Assembly (NCBI GenBank): GCA_913030605.1
Contig: CAJWEZ010000001.1
Coordinates: 1-64,000, forward strand
Origin: an uncultured Spirochaeta sp.
GTDB taxonomy: Bacteria > Spirochaetota > Spirochaetia > DSM-27196 > Alkalispirochaetaceae
Reading direction: 5' to 3'
Length of the DNA stretch: 64,000 nucleotides
This document shows, piece after piece, positions 15,610 through 23,547 of the stretch. How positions within the stretch are numbered: the stretch's first letter is position 1; the number at the start of each line of letters is the position of its first letter. Below the pieces are notes generated by a model. That model did no database searches, had not been told where the DNA came from, and saw only the letters and a program-made list of their open reading frames with translations. A program made the translations under genes and the position numbers.

Positions 15610-16650
15610 CTACCCCCGACGGTCGGGCAGCTCAATCGGAACTGCGACCTCGAGGAGGTCTGACCAGCGGCACAGGTCCGCTGCCAGTTGGTCGGAAATC
15701 GGAATCCCGTGGCGCCGGGAGTCGTCGCCGGCGGCTCCGGAGCGCGCCCCCGGCATGCGGAGGGCAGGGGCACGGTCCTGCATCGCCGAGAACGCGCTCG
15801 CCACACGCCGCCCGAGGTCGTCGGACCCGCCGAACCGGTTGAGGTTGATTGCCAGCACCGTCTGACTGTGCACCCGCCAGCCCCCCACCGGGACCACGTC
15901 CGTGCACATCTCGCCGCCGGAGAGACCGGCGGTCAGTACTTCATGCATCATCGCAAGACCGAAGCCCTTGTGTTCACCCATCGGGGCCGGGACTCCACCG
16001 TCCAGGATCGCGCCGGCGTCGGTGGAGAACCGGCCACGGTCGTCGCGTCCCCAGTGGGGTGGAACGGGCTGGTTGTGCGATCGCCGTTCTCCGAGTGTGC
16101 CGAGACTCGCGTAGGCCATGGCGATATCCAAAAGAAACGGGTGGTCACCGCCTGAGGGAGCGGCAAATCCGATCGGATTGTTTCCGATGACACGGGCGGT
16201 GGCGTCCGGACTTCCCATGCACGGGTCGGTATTGCTCCAGACTATGGCGAGGCAGTTGGATTCCAGCGCCTTCTCCGCGTACGGCGCCGCGGCCAGAAAG
16301 TGGTTGGAATGGCGAACGGTTGCCAGGGCGACCCCAAAGTGCGCGGCGTCTGCGACAGCGCGGTCGGTAATGGTGCTGACGCAGTACTCGCCCAGCGCGC
16401 CACCACCGTCGAAGGCCGATACCGCCCCCTCGTGGGAGATTTCCCGGATCTCCGCATCCGCCACAATCATCCGGTCCCGGAGCAACCGCAGCCGCTGGGG
16501 CAACGAATGAATGTCGTGGTGCCCCACCTGGCGGATGGAGGCGCGAAGAAACACGTCGGCCGCCGCGGTGGCAGCGGCGGTGCCCACACCGGAGGCCCGC
16601 AAAAGGCGCTCCGTCCATGAGCGAAGATCAGCTGTCGCCACACGTATCAT
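15610..16650 (-). CDS. Malate/L-lactate dehydrogenase, LDH2 family
   Basis: A 346-residue NAD(P)-dependent oxidoreductase of the type II malate/lactate/sulfolactate dehydrogenase family. Motifs include HHDIHSLPQRL near residue 45, ATVRHSNHFLAAAPYAEKA with the catalytic His near 115, GNNPIGFAAP near 155 and GEHKGFGLAMMHEVL near 225. The family reduces or oxidises 2-oxoacids such as malate, lactate, ureidoglycolate or 2,3-diketogulonate. No pathway genes adjoin it on the same strand, so the substrate is open. The final ~60 residues, around the RMPGARSGAAGDD stretch, are less conserved. Confidence 0.82.
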   Translation of the reverse strand: MIRVATADLRSWTERLLRASGVGTAAATAAADVFLRASIRQVGHHDIHSLPQRLRLLRDRMIVADAEIREISHEGAVSAFDGGGALGEYCVSTITDRAVADAAHFGVALATVRHSNHFLAAAPYAEKALESNCLAIVWSNTDPCMGSPDATARVIGNNPIGFAAPSGGDHPFLLDIAMAYASLGTLGERRSHNQPVPPHWGRDDRGRFSTDAGAILDGGVPAPMGEHKGFGLAMMHEVLTAGLSGGEMCTDVVPVGGWRVHSQTVLAINLNRFGGSDDLGRRVASAFSAMQDRAPALRMPGARSGAAGDDSRRHGIPISDQLAADLCRWSDLLEVAVPIELPDRRG

Positions 16651-16708
16651 GGCGACAGCATACCGGAGAGTTGCGGCGGATGTTTACCGGCGGCGGCACA
16701 TCCCAACA

Positions 16709-16734
16709 AACGACAGACAAGGCTGCCTGTCGTT
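16709..16734 (-). terminator. Hairpin terminator downstream of the GNAT gene
   Basis: AACGACAG and CTGTCGTT form a perfect 8-bp stem with a 10-base loop. Read on the minus strand it is followed by a TTTGTT tract, 35 bases after the end of the minus-strand GNAT gene. Confidence 0.55.
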
Positions 16735-16769
16735 CGGGAGCGGCCCTGGAGCAACCATTCCCGGAACAT

Positions 16770-17684
16770 TCATTCCAGGTCAGCCTGCATCTCCACCTGG
16801 GACACGAACGTCTCGAATCCGCACGCCGCGAGCACTCGGAGGGCTTCGGCGTCGGGTGCCGGCACATTGATGACGGTGAGGCGGGAGGGTTCGGCCAGCC
16901 TGGCGGCGCGGGCAAGGACGCGCATCAGGTGCTCGACCGTCGTCCACCCGAGTTGCATCAGGCTCCCGGAGTCCGTGTTGAGCACACAGAACGCCTGTGG
17001 CCGGGCCGCGCGGCCCGCCTCCGGGAGACACTCGACCAACCGACAGGTGGCGGATACCGCGTTGATCGATTCGGCGGCGTTCTGCCACGACGGCGTGAAC
17101 GTACGCAGATGGGTGAAACGGGCGGGGAGGAACGTACCCACAGGGCCTTCCGTGACGCTGTCGCCGGAGGACCCGTACTCGCCCACGCTCCGGCGCAGGC
17201 AGCGTAGCTCGTGAAGAACGGAAAACCCACTGCGTTCGTAGAGGCGAATTGCGGGCGTGTTGTCTGCAAGAACCTCAAGGAGGCAGCGTCGGTATCCATG
17301 AGATCGAAGACCGCCCATCCAGGTCTGCATGAGTTCGGTGCCCAGACCGTTGCCCTGGGCGCGGGCCCGAACGCCCGTGCCGGCGTTGTACGCGGTCAGG
17401 ACGCCGTTCAGATATCGGGCGCCACACAGAACGAAGGCGGTCAGCCGTCCACCGTCGAAAACGCCGAGGGAGTGATCGAGGCGCACGCTCCTGGCGCGGA
17501 TGAGCCTTGAAAGCGCATCGGCATCCATCGTCACGGGGACCTGGTATCCGGAGAACGCGTCGTTGAATGCGTCGGCGATTTCTTCGAGGGAGGTGTTTTC
17601 AAGGGACCCGATACGGTCGTTCACCCCAGGAGTGTTCCTCGGTTTGCCGCTGTCGTCAATGCGGATCCGCTTCAGCGCCTCCAC
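16770..17684 (-). CDS. GNAT-family acetyltransferase (two-lobed)
   Basis: A 304-residue protein. The N-terminal lobe has a canonical acetyl-CoA site: TGVRARAQGNGLGTELMQ near residue 110 matches the GNAT Q/RxxGxG/A loop, followed by LEVLADNTPAIRLYERSGF. The C-terminal ~130 residues look like a second, degenerate GNAT lobe (GWTTVEHLMRVLARA, INVPAPDAEALRVLAACGF) without an intact CoA loop. Such tandem proteins acetylate small amines or aminoglycoside-like substrates. The actual acceptor is unknown. Confidence 0.75.
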   Translation of the reverse strand: MEALKRIRIDDSGKPRNTPGVNDRIGSLENTSLEEIADAFNDAFSGYQVPVTMDADALSRLIRARSVRLDHSLGVFDGGRLTAFVLCGARYLNGVLTAYNAGTGVRARAQGNGLGTELMQTWMGGLRSHGYRRCLLEVLADNTPAIRLYERSGFSVLHELRCLRRSVGEYGSSGDSVTEGPVGTFLPARFTHLRTFTPSWQNAAESINAVSATCRLVECLPEAGRAARPQAFCVLNTDSGSLMQLGWTTVEHLMRVLARAARLAEPSRLTVINVPAPDAEALRVLAACGFETFVSQVEMQADLE

Positions 17685-17694
17685 GTACGGTTCG

Positions 17695-17703
17695 TGCTAC
17701 AAT
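17695..17703 (+). promoter_or_regulatory. Extended -10 element before the semialdehyde dehydrogenase
   Basis: TGCTACAAT is an extended -10 (TG-n-TACAAT) 79 bases before the GTG start of the next gene. No convincing -35 is seen, as is usual for extended -10 promoters. Confidence 0.4.
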
Positions 17704-17781
17704 ACCGTCATCCCGATACACGCATGCCGCGCCGTCTCCACCCAGGGACGCGGCGGCGTGCACCACAAGGAGTTCTCCACC

Positions 17782-19407
17782 GTGACACTGACAGGATCAC
17801 AGATCATCGCGTGTGAACTGGTCGCCGCCGGGAAGGATGGGGTTCGTACCGTATCGCCGCTGGATGGCGTCGAACTGGATCCGGCCGTTCGATCGGCGAC
17901 GCACCGTGAGATAGACCAGGCTGCCGACGCCGCCGGATCGGCGTGGCCCGCGTACCGCGCCGTGCCGCCGGCGGCACGGGCGCGATTCCTCCGCGCCATC
18001 GCGGCAGAAATCGAAGATCTCGGCGACACCCTGATCGATCGCGGGTATCGGGAAACGGCATTGCCGTCTGCTCGTCTCGCCGGAGAACGCGGGCGAACCT
18101 GCGCCCAGTTGCGCATGTTTGCGGACCTCATCGAGGAAGGGTCGTGGGTGGACGCCCGCATCGATACGGCGCTCCCCGATCGCACGCCGGCGCCGCGTCC
18201 CGACCTTCGGCGCATGCTCGTCCCGCTGGGGCCGGTGGCGGTGTTCTGCGCGAGCAATTTCCCGCTCGCGTTCTCCGTCGCCGGCGGCGATACCGCCAGC
18301 GCACTCGCCGCAGGATGCCCCGTGGTGGTGAAGGCGCACAGTTCGCATCCCGGGACGGCGGAGCTGGTGGGTCGTGCGGTGATGGCGGCGGCGCGCTCGA
18401 CGGGCATGCCGGCGGGGGTGTTTTCGATGCTGCACGGGCCCGGCAGGTCGGTGGGGATCGCCCTGGTGGAGCACGAGGCGATCACCGCTGTCGGGTTCAC
18501 CGGGTCCTACAGTGGCGGGCGGGCTCTCTTTGACGCCGCCGCCCGGCGGCCACACCCGATTCCGGTGTACGCGGAGATGGGAAGCATCAACCCGGTGTTC
18601 GTACTCCCCGGTGCGGCGCGGGAACGTGGCGATGCGATCGCCGCCGGACTCACCACGTCGGTGACCCTCGGGGTCGGGCAGTTCTGCACCAATCCGGGCC
18701 TGGTGGTGGGGATCGCCGGCGACGAGTTCGACGCCCTCGCCGCGGCAACCGGCCGCACCATCTCCAACGCCGACGCGGGGGTCATGCTCAACACGCGTAT
18801 TCGGGACGCGTACGTGGACGGTATCGCCGCCCTCGGGGCCCGCGTGGCGGTCGAACAGATTGCGATGGGACGTGGGCACGCGGGGCCGGAACAGGGAACG
18901 GGGGATGCCGGTGCCGGCGGTGGCCGGGCGGCACTCTTCCGCACCAGCGCCGCCGCCCTCCTCGAGGACCGCAGCCTTGCGGTGGAAGTATTCGGGCCGT
19001 CCACGCTCTTCGCCGCCGCCCGCGACCGCGACGAACTCATGGCCCTGGCGCGATCCCTGACCGGCCACCTGACGTGTACGGTTCACGGTACGGACGAGGA
19101 CCTGGCGGAGTGGGGCGACCTCCTCGCGATTCTTGAGGAAAGGGCGGGTCGGCTCATCTGCAACGGGTATCCCACCGGCGTGGAGGTCTCCGCGGCGATG
19201 ACCCACGGGGGACCGTTTCCGGCCACCTCGGACCCGCACTTCACCTCCGTGGGTACCGCGGCGATTCTCCGGTTCGCCCGGCCGGTGACCTACCAGGACT
19301 TTCCTGACGTGGCACTTCCGCCGGAACTGCAGGAAGCGAATCCACGACGGATCCTCCGTCTCGTTGACGGTGAGTACACCCGCAACGGGTTCTCGCGGGG
19401 CGGGTGA
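17782..19407 (+). CDS. Alpha-ketoglutarate semialdehyde (2,5-dioxovalerate) dehydrogenase
   Basis: A 541-residue aldehyde dehydrogenase from a GTG at 17782 with AAGGAG nine bases upstream; the track start at 17500 has no support. The catalytic Cys lies in VGQFCTNPG, the general base Glu in YAEMGSINPVFV, the NAD(P)-binding segment is VVVKAHSSHPGTAELV and the Gly motif GFTGSYSGGRAL. The PGTAEL wording and the C-terminal HGGPFPATSDPHFTSVG are typical of the KGSADH subgroup. That subgroup finishes the non-phosphorylative degradation of pentoses or glucarate to 2-oxoglutarate. The next gene follows after 9 bases. Confidence 0.88.
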   Translation: MTLTGSQIIACELVAAGKDGVRTVSPLDGVELDPAVRSATHREIDQAADAAGSAWPAYRAVPPAARARFLRAIAAEIEDLGDTLIDRGYRETALPSARLAGERGRTCAQLRMFADLIEEGSWVDARIDTALPDRTPAPRPDLRRMLVPLGPVAVFCASNFPLAFSVAGGDTASALAAGCPVVVKAHSSHPGTAELVGRAVMAAARSTGMPAGVFSMLHGPGRSVGIALVEHEAITAVGFTGSYSGGRALFDAAARRPHPIPVYAEMGSINPVFVLPGAARERGDAIAAGLTTSVTLGVGQFCTNPGLVVGIAGDEFDALAAATGRTISNADAGVMLNTRIRDAYVDGIAALGARVAVEQIAMGRGHAGPEQGTGDAGAGGGRAALFRTSAAALLEDRSLAVEVFGPSTLFAAARDRDELMALARSLTGHLTCTVHGTDEDLAEWGDLLAILEERAGRLICNGYPTGVEVSAAMTHGGPFPATSDPHFTSVGTAAILRFARPVTYQDFPDVALPPELQEANPRRILRLVDGEYTRNGFSRGG

Positions 19408-19416
19408 CGCAGCGCC

Positions 19417-20358
19417 ATGACGACCGTACTCGACATCGTTCTCCAGAGCGGGCGCAGCGTGGTGGAGCTGTCGCTTTTCACCCTCCTGCCGATCATGACG
19501 CTCATGATGGCGATCATGCGACTCCTCGATGACCGGGGAGTGTTGCGGGCGATTGCCGTCGTGCTTGCCGGGCCCTTCGTGCTCATTGGACTGCCCGGGA
19601 TCGCCTCCCTGGCGATGCTCCAGTTGACGTTTGTCAGCTACGCCGCGCCACTGGCTACCCTGCGGCTGATCGATTCCGACACGCGGATAGACCGGCGTCA
19701 CCTTGCGGCGACTTTCGCCATGATCATGGCGATGAGCCAGGCCAACGCGGTCTTTCCCATGGCTGCGGTCGGGCTCAACGTGGGGTTCACGATCGCAACG
19801 TCGGTCGGCGCGGGGCTGGTGGCTGCCGCGCTGTGCTACTACGTGTTTGCCCGCGGATACGGCGACGCGGCAGACGCACCGGGAGAGGAACTCTCCGAAC
19901 AGGCACACGAGCGTCGTCCGGCGTTCGCGAGTTTGAGCGCCGGTGGTGAAGAGGGCATGGTCATGGCGTTCAAGGCGGTACCCCTCCTCCTCATCGCCCT
20001 CGTGTTCGTGAACAGCCTCCGCGCCCTGGGGCTGATCGAATGGTTGGGCGTGGTCCTTGGCCCCGTCCTGACCCGGGTTGGTATCCCCGGCGTGGCGGTC
20101 GTTCCGATCGTCACCAAGTATATCGCCGGCGGAACCGCCATGATGGGCATCGCCATGGACCTGATCCGGGAGGGTGCGATGACCGCGGTTGAACTCAACC
20201 GCATCGCCGGATTCATCATCAACCCGTTCGACGTAATCGGCGTCGCGTTGTACGGCAACATAGGCGCGAGGACGGGGCAGGTCGTCAGACCGGCGGTGGC
20301 GGCGGCGGCCGTGGCGATGGTGTTGCGGGGGGTTGTGCATCTGATCGTGTTTGCGTGA
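19417..20358 (+). CDS. Nucleoside-recognition (Gate) domain membrane protein
   Basis: A 313-residue integral membrane protein with about eight hydrophobic segments, such as LFTLLPIMTLMMAIM and LIALVFVNSLRALGLI. It contains the paired Gate/SpmA-SpmB-like motifs: PGIASLAMLQLTFVSYAAPL in the first half and PGVAVVPIVTKYIAGGTAMMG in the second. Members are poorly characterised permease-like proteins. It follows the dehydrogenase after only 9 bases, so uptake of a substrate for that pathway is a reasonable guess, not shown. Confidence 0.75.
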   Translation: MTTVLDIVLQSGRSVVELSLFTLLPIMTLMMAIMRLLDDRGVLRAIAVVLAGPFVLIGLPGIASLAMLQLTFVSYAAPLATLRLIDSDTRIDRRHLAATFAMIMAMSQANAVFPMAAVGLNVGFTIATSVGAGLVAAALCYYVFARGYGDAADAPGEELSEQAHERRPAFASLSAGGEEGMVMAFKAVPLLLIALVFVNSLRALGLIEWLGVVLGPVLTRVGIPGVAVVPIVTKYIAGGTAMMGIAMDLIREGAMTAVELNRIAGFIINPFDVIGVALYGNIGARTGQVVRPAVAAAAVAMVLRGVVHLIVFA

Positions 20359-20421
20359 CGTGATGGGTCGTTCGGGTCGCGGACAGGCGTCGGTCGGTCA
20401 CGTCCCCGCCTTAACGTCGTT

Positions 20422-20450
20422 TTGAAGGCGTCCGGGAAATGCACGATATT
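20422..20450 (+). promoter_or_regulatory. Promoter candidate for a leaderless sensor-kinase mRNA
   Basis: TTGAAG (20422-20427), a 17-base spacer and GATATT (20445-20450), with the ATG at 20459 only eight bases further and no ribosome-binding sequence. This again suggests transcription starting at the start codon. Confidence 0.35.
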
Positions 20451-20458
20451 TAACTCAT

Positions 20459-21481
20459 ATGGCAGCTCGACCCGAGTCTTCAGCACATGTCCCGCACAAA
20501 GCGTACGTGGCGGCGGCGATCGAAAATGCCCCGTACGGCTTCGATATTGTCGATCACACGGCGACGCTTATCTACGTCAACAACGCGTACCTTCGAATGT
20601 GGGGATACGAACACGCAGCCGAGGTTGTCGGGATGTCGCCGATCCACCACTGCGTCGACCCGGAGGTTCCGGCGCGAATTATCGCCGGATTGCGGGAACA
20701 CGGGGTTTTCGAGACGGAGTTCAAAGCCCGACGCAAGGATGGATCAACGTTCGATGTTCGAATGTACTCGTATCTGGGACACGCTCCCGATGGCAGTGAG
20801 GTGTACTACGGCACGTCAATCGACGTGAGCGACCAGAAGGAGTACATTGCCACGCTTGAGCGACTGTCCAGTCAAAAGGAATCGCTTCTCCGCGAGGTGT
20901 ATCACCGTACGAAAAACACGATGCAGCTGATCCTGTCGATGCTCCATACGCGGGCAGCATCGTACGCAGAAGATTCGACTGCGGCGGAACTTGCCCTCGA
21001 TATCGAAAGCCGCGTGATGGCGATGGCTCTGGTTCACGACCAGGTGTACCAGGCGGAGGACCTCGCCAACATCAGCCTGGACTCGTACGTCCACAATCTG
21101 GTTGAGTTTCTGGTTTCCGGGACAAAACCGGTCGGTCTGGACGTTACCGTGGATTACAGCATGACGAACACGGTCGTCGGCATCGACACCGCGATCAGCT
21201 GTGGTCTCGTGGTAAACGAACTGGTCCGCAACGCGTTGGAACACGCCTTCGATGAACCGGGTGCAGGAGCGCTCTCGATCCTGCTGGAAACGACCGACGC
21301 CGGGAGTGTCGTCATCAGTGTGCTCGACGACGGATGCGGAGCGCCGCCGGGATTCTCGATCGAGACGGACGCGTCTCTCGGGCTTCAAACAGCTGCGAGC
21401 CTTGTTGAGGGTCAACTCGGAGGCCGTCTCGAGCTCGTTGACGCAGCGGGTTTCGGCGTGCGCTTTTCGATTCAACCATAA
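20459..21481 (+). CDS. Cytosolic PAS-domain sensor histidine kinase, HisKA_2 family
   Basis: A 340-residue kinase without membrane segments. Residues about 20-130 form a PAS domain (APYGFDIVDHTATLIYVNNAY, then FKARRKDGSTFDV). Residues about 140-200 are a HisKA_2 dimerisation domain with the phospho-acceptor His in LLREVYHRTKNTMQLI. The rest is a HATPase_c domain (N box VVNELVRNALEHAF, G boxes SVLDDGCGAPPG and SLGLQTAASLV). These kinases usually feed a response regulator encoded elsewhere; none adjoins it here. The signal could be a small molecule, light or redox. No chromophore residue is obvious. Confidence 0.85.
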   Translation: MAARPESSAHVPHKAYVAAAIENAPYGFDIVDHTATLIYVNNAYLRMWGYEHAAEVVGMSPIHHCVDPEVPARIIAGLREHGVFETEFKARRKDGSTFDVRMYSYLGHAPDGSEVYYGTSIDVSDQKEYIATLERLSSQKESLLREVYHRTKNTMQLILSMLHTRAASYAEDSTAAELALDIESRVMAMALVHDQVYQAEDLANISLDSYVHNLVEFLVSGTKPVGLDVTVDYSMTNTVVGIDTAISCGLVVNELVRNALEHAFDEPGAGALSILLETTDAGSVVISVLDDGCGAPPGFSIETDASLGLQTAASLVEGQLGGRLELVDAAGFGVRFSIQP

Positions 21482-21579
21482 CTCGGGGGCGTGCGTGGTC
21501 GCCGACACGATCGGAACGGTCGTTCGCCGGGGATGACGATGCTCGACCGGGTTGTTACTTTCAGCCGGGAGAGACATCA

Positions 21580-22503
21580 GTGAAGGCAATTACATACAAC
21601 ACATACGGAGACAACTCGGTCCTCGAGCTCACCGACCAGCCGGTACCCAAGGTGGGGCCCGACGACATCCTGGTGCGGGTGAAGAGTGCGTCGGTCAACC
21701 CGGTCGACTGGAAGGTGATGATGGGGTACCTCGATCCGATCGCCCACGTCTGGTTCCCGGTGACGCCGGGGTGGGACGTCGCCGGCGTGGTGGAACAGGT
21801 CGGCATGGACGTGCCGGAGTGGAACGTCGGGGATGAGGTGATCGCCTACGCCCGCCGCGACATGGTCAATGACGGGACGTTCGCGGAGTTCGCCCCCGTT
21901 CCCGTACGGGCGGCGGCGCGGAAACCCTCCGCCCTCTCGTGGGACGAGGCGGCGGGGCTGCCGCTGGCGGGGCTTACCGCCTACCAGGTGCTGCGGTGGC
22001 TCGCGGTGTCCGACGGCATCACGGTACTCATTCACAACGCCTCCGGCGGCGTCGGTATCCTGGGCTCGCAGATCGCGCGTGCCTTCGGCGCTCGGGTGAT
22101 CGGGACCGCGTCACCCAAGAACCACGACCGCCTGCGGTCCTACGGGGTCGAACCGGTGGAGTACGGTGAGGGACTCGCCGAGCGCGTCCGGGCGCTCGCG
22201 CCGGACGGCGTCGACGCCGTGGCTGACTTTGTCGGTGGGGTGTTGGAGACGACGATGGCGGTCCTCAAGGACGGCGGCCGGCACGCCTCTATTGCGGACC
22301 CCTCCGTCGCCGGCGCCGGAGGGCGCAACATGTGGGTCAGACCCAGCGCCGAGGATCTGCAGGCGCTCGCCGATATGGTGGAGGCCGGGAGTCTTGAGGT
22401 GCCGATCGCTGCGACGTTCCCGCTGGAACGGACGGCGGAGGCGTTCGCCCTGAGTCAGGGCGGCCACGCCGGCGGAAAGATCGCGATTCGCGTCAGCGAG
22501 TAG
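21580..22503 (+). CDS. Medium-chain dehydrogenase/reductase, quinone-oxidoreductase-like
   Basis: A 307-residue NADP-dependent MDR enzyme without the structural zinc. It has the N-terminal GroES-like domain (VKSASVNPVDWKVMMGYL, PVTPGWDVAGVVEQVG) and a Rossmann fold with IHNASGGVGILGSQIARAFGA followed by VIGTASPKNHDRLRSYG. The C-terminal HAGGKIAIRV matches the family ending. It probably reduces quinones or enones. Its last 11 bases overlap the end of the convergent GDPD gene. Confidence 0.85.
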   Translation: MKAITYNTYGDNSVLELTDQPVPKVGPDDILVRVKSASVNPVDWKVMMGYLDPIAHVWFPVTPGWDVAGVVEQVGMDVPEWNVGDEVIAYARRDMVNDGTFAEFAPVPVRAAARKPSALSWDEAAGLPLAGLTAYQVLRWLAVSDGITVLIHNASGGVGILGSQIARAFGARVIGTASPKNHDRLRSYGVEPVEYGEGLAERVRALAPDGVDAVADFVGGVLETTMAVLKDGGRHASIADPSVAGAGGRNMWVRPSAEDLQALADMVEAGSLEVPIAATFPLERTAEAFALSQGGHAGGKIAIRVSE

Positions 22504-23524
22504 CGGGTCCCAGGAGCTCGATGCGGTCTGTCTGGATGTACCCATCGAAGGAGGGCGGGAGTCGCGACAGCAGGCCGGGATCGTCAAAGCCCCGCGTGCC
22601 CACATTGCCGGGGACGTGGGGGCCAATCATCACCACCGTTGCGCCCGCTGCGCGCATTCGCGACAGGAATCGGTCCGGCCAGCCCCACAACAGCCACGTC
22701 AGATTGACCGGGGCGTAGACGGTGGCGTCGGTGCAGACGCCGGGAACGCGTCCGGTCCAGCCTCCTTTCACGTATTCGGTGAGGCAACCGATGGCGCTAC
22801 CGGCGGTGAACGTGCGCACCCCGGGGTGCGTCGCAGCGAAACGGCTCACCGGCCGAGGGCCGCCGTAGACGCCCCATACCGCCGGGAGCCACGCGGGATG
22901 CACGTCAAAGAATCGAACGAGCGCCTCGCCCACAGCGGGATCGTTGCTTTTGATCTCGATGAGGAACGATCGTCCCGGAAACGCCTCGAACACGTCTTCG
23001 AGACGAGGCATCATCCCCACGCCGGTACCCCGGAACGGATACGTCTCGCCGCCGTCGGCGGTGTATCCGTACCCGATGTCGAGCAATCGCAGCTCACTCC
23101 AGGTCGCCTCGTGGGTCACGCCGCTCCCGTCGGTGCGGCAGTCGAGGGTCCAGTCGTGGAAAACGGCAAGCGATCCGTCCCGTGTCAGCTGGACGTCGAG
23201 CTCAACGACCGAGGCGCCCAGCGCGAACGCCGCACGCATCGATGGGACCGTGTTCTCGAGGTAGTGATGATCGGTGGGAAGGCTGCGTGCGGCGGTGCAC
23301 GTGTCGTTGGTCAGCCCGACGGTATCGAACGGCTGATGCACGCCACGGTGGGCGATAAGGAGCGGCGCGGTCGGTGTGCCGTCCCCACCCGTGGTGATGC
23401 GGAAGAGCAGGGCGCTGTTGGCGACGACCACGGTGAGCAGAGCGAGGACCGCGATCGCGACCAGCGAGAACAGCCCGCGTCGTGCCCGCCGCCACATCCC
23501 GGGCGATTGCTTGCGTGACGACAT
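22493..23524 (-). CDS. Membrane-anchored glycerophosphodiester phosphodiesterase
   Basis: A 343-residue protein from the ATG at 23524, which has AAAGGAG upstream; the 473-residue track ORF starts inside the RND gene and is wrong. One N-terminal membrane anchor (LFSLVAIAVLALLTVVVANSAL) precedes a GDPD barrel with the catalytic set: LIAHRGVHQP, LENTVPSMRAAFALGA, VVELDVQLTRDG and AVFHDWTLDCRTDG. It hydrolyses glycerophosphodiesters outside the cytoplasmic membrane. It begins 23 bases after the RND pump gene on the same strand and may be cotranscribed. Confidence 0.85.
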   Translation of the reverse strand: MSSRKQSPGMWRRARRGLFSLVAIAVLALLTVVVANSALLFRITTGGDGTPTAPLLIAHRGVHQPFDTVGLTNDTCTAARSLPTDHHYLENTVPSMRAAFALGASVVELDVQLTRDGSLAVFHDWTLDCRTDGSGVTHEATWSELRLLDIGYGYTADGGETYPFRGTGVGMMPRLEDVFEAFPGRSFLIEIKSNDPAVGEALVRFFDVHPAWLPAVWGVYGGPRPVSRFAATHPGVRTFTAGSAIGCLTEYVKGGWTGRVPGVCTDATVYAPVNLTWLLWGWPDRFLSRMRAAGATVVMIGPHVPGNVGTRGFDDPGLLSRLPPSFDGYIQTDRIELLGPATR

Positions 23525-23547
23525 GCGTTCTCCTTTCGCGCTCCCCG

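Noticed and set aside
17797-20340. 847-residue minus-strand ORF
   Set aside because: It is antisense to the semialdehyde dehydrogenase and the nucleoside-recognition gene, with His/Arg-rich, low-complexity composition typical of shadows in GC-rich DNA and no family motif.
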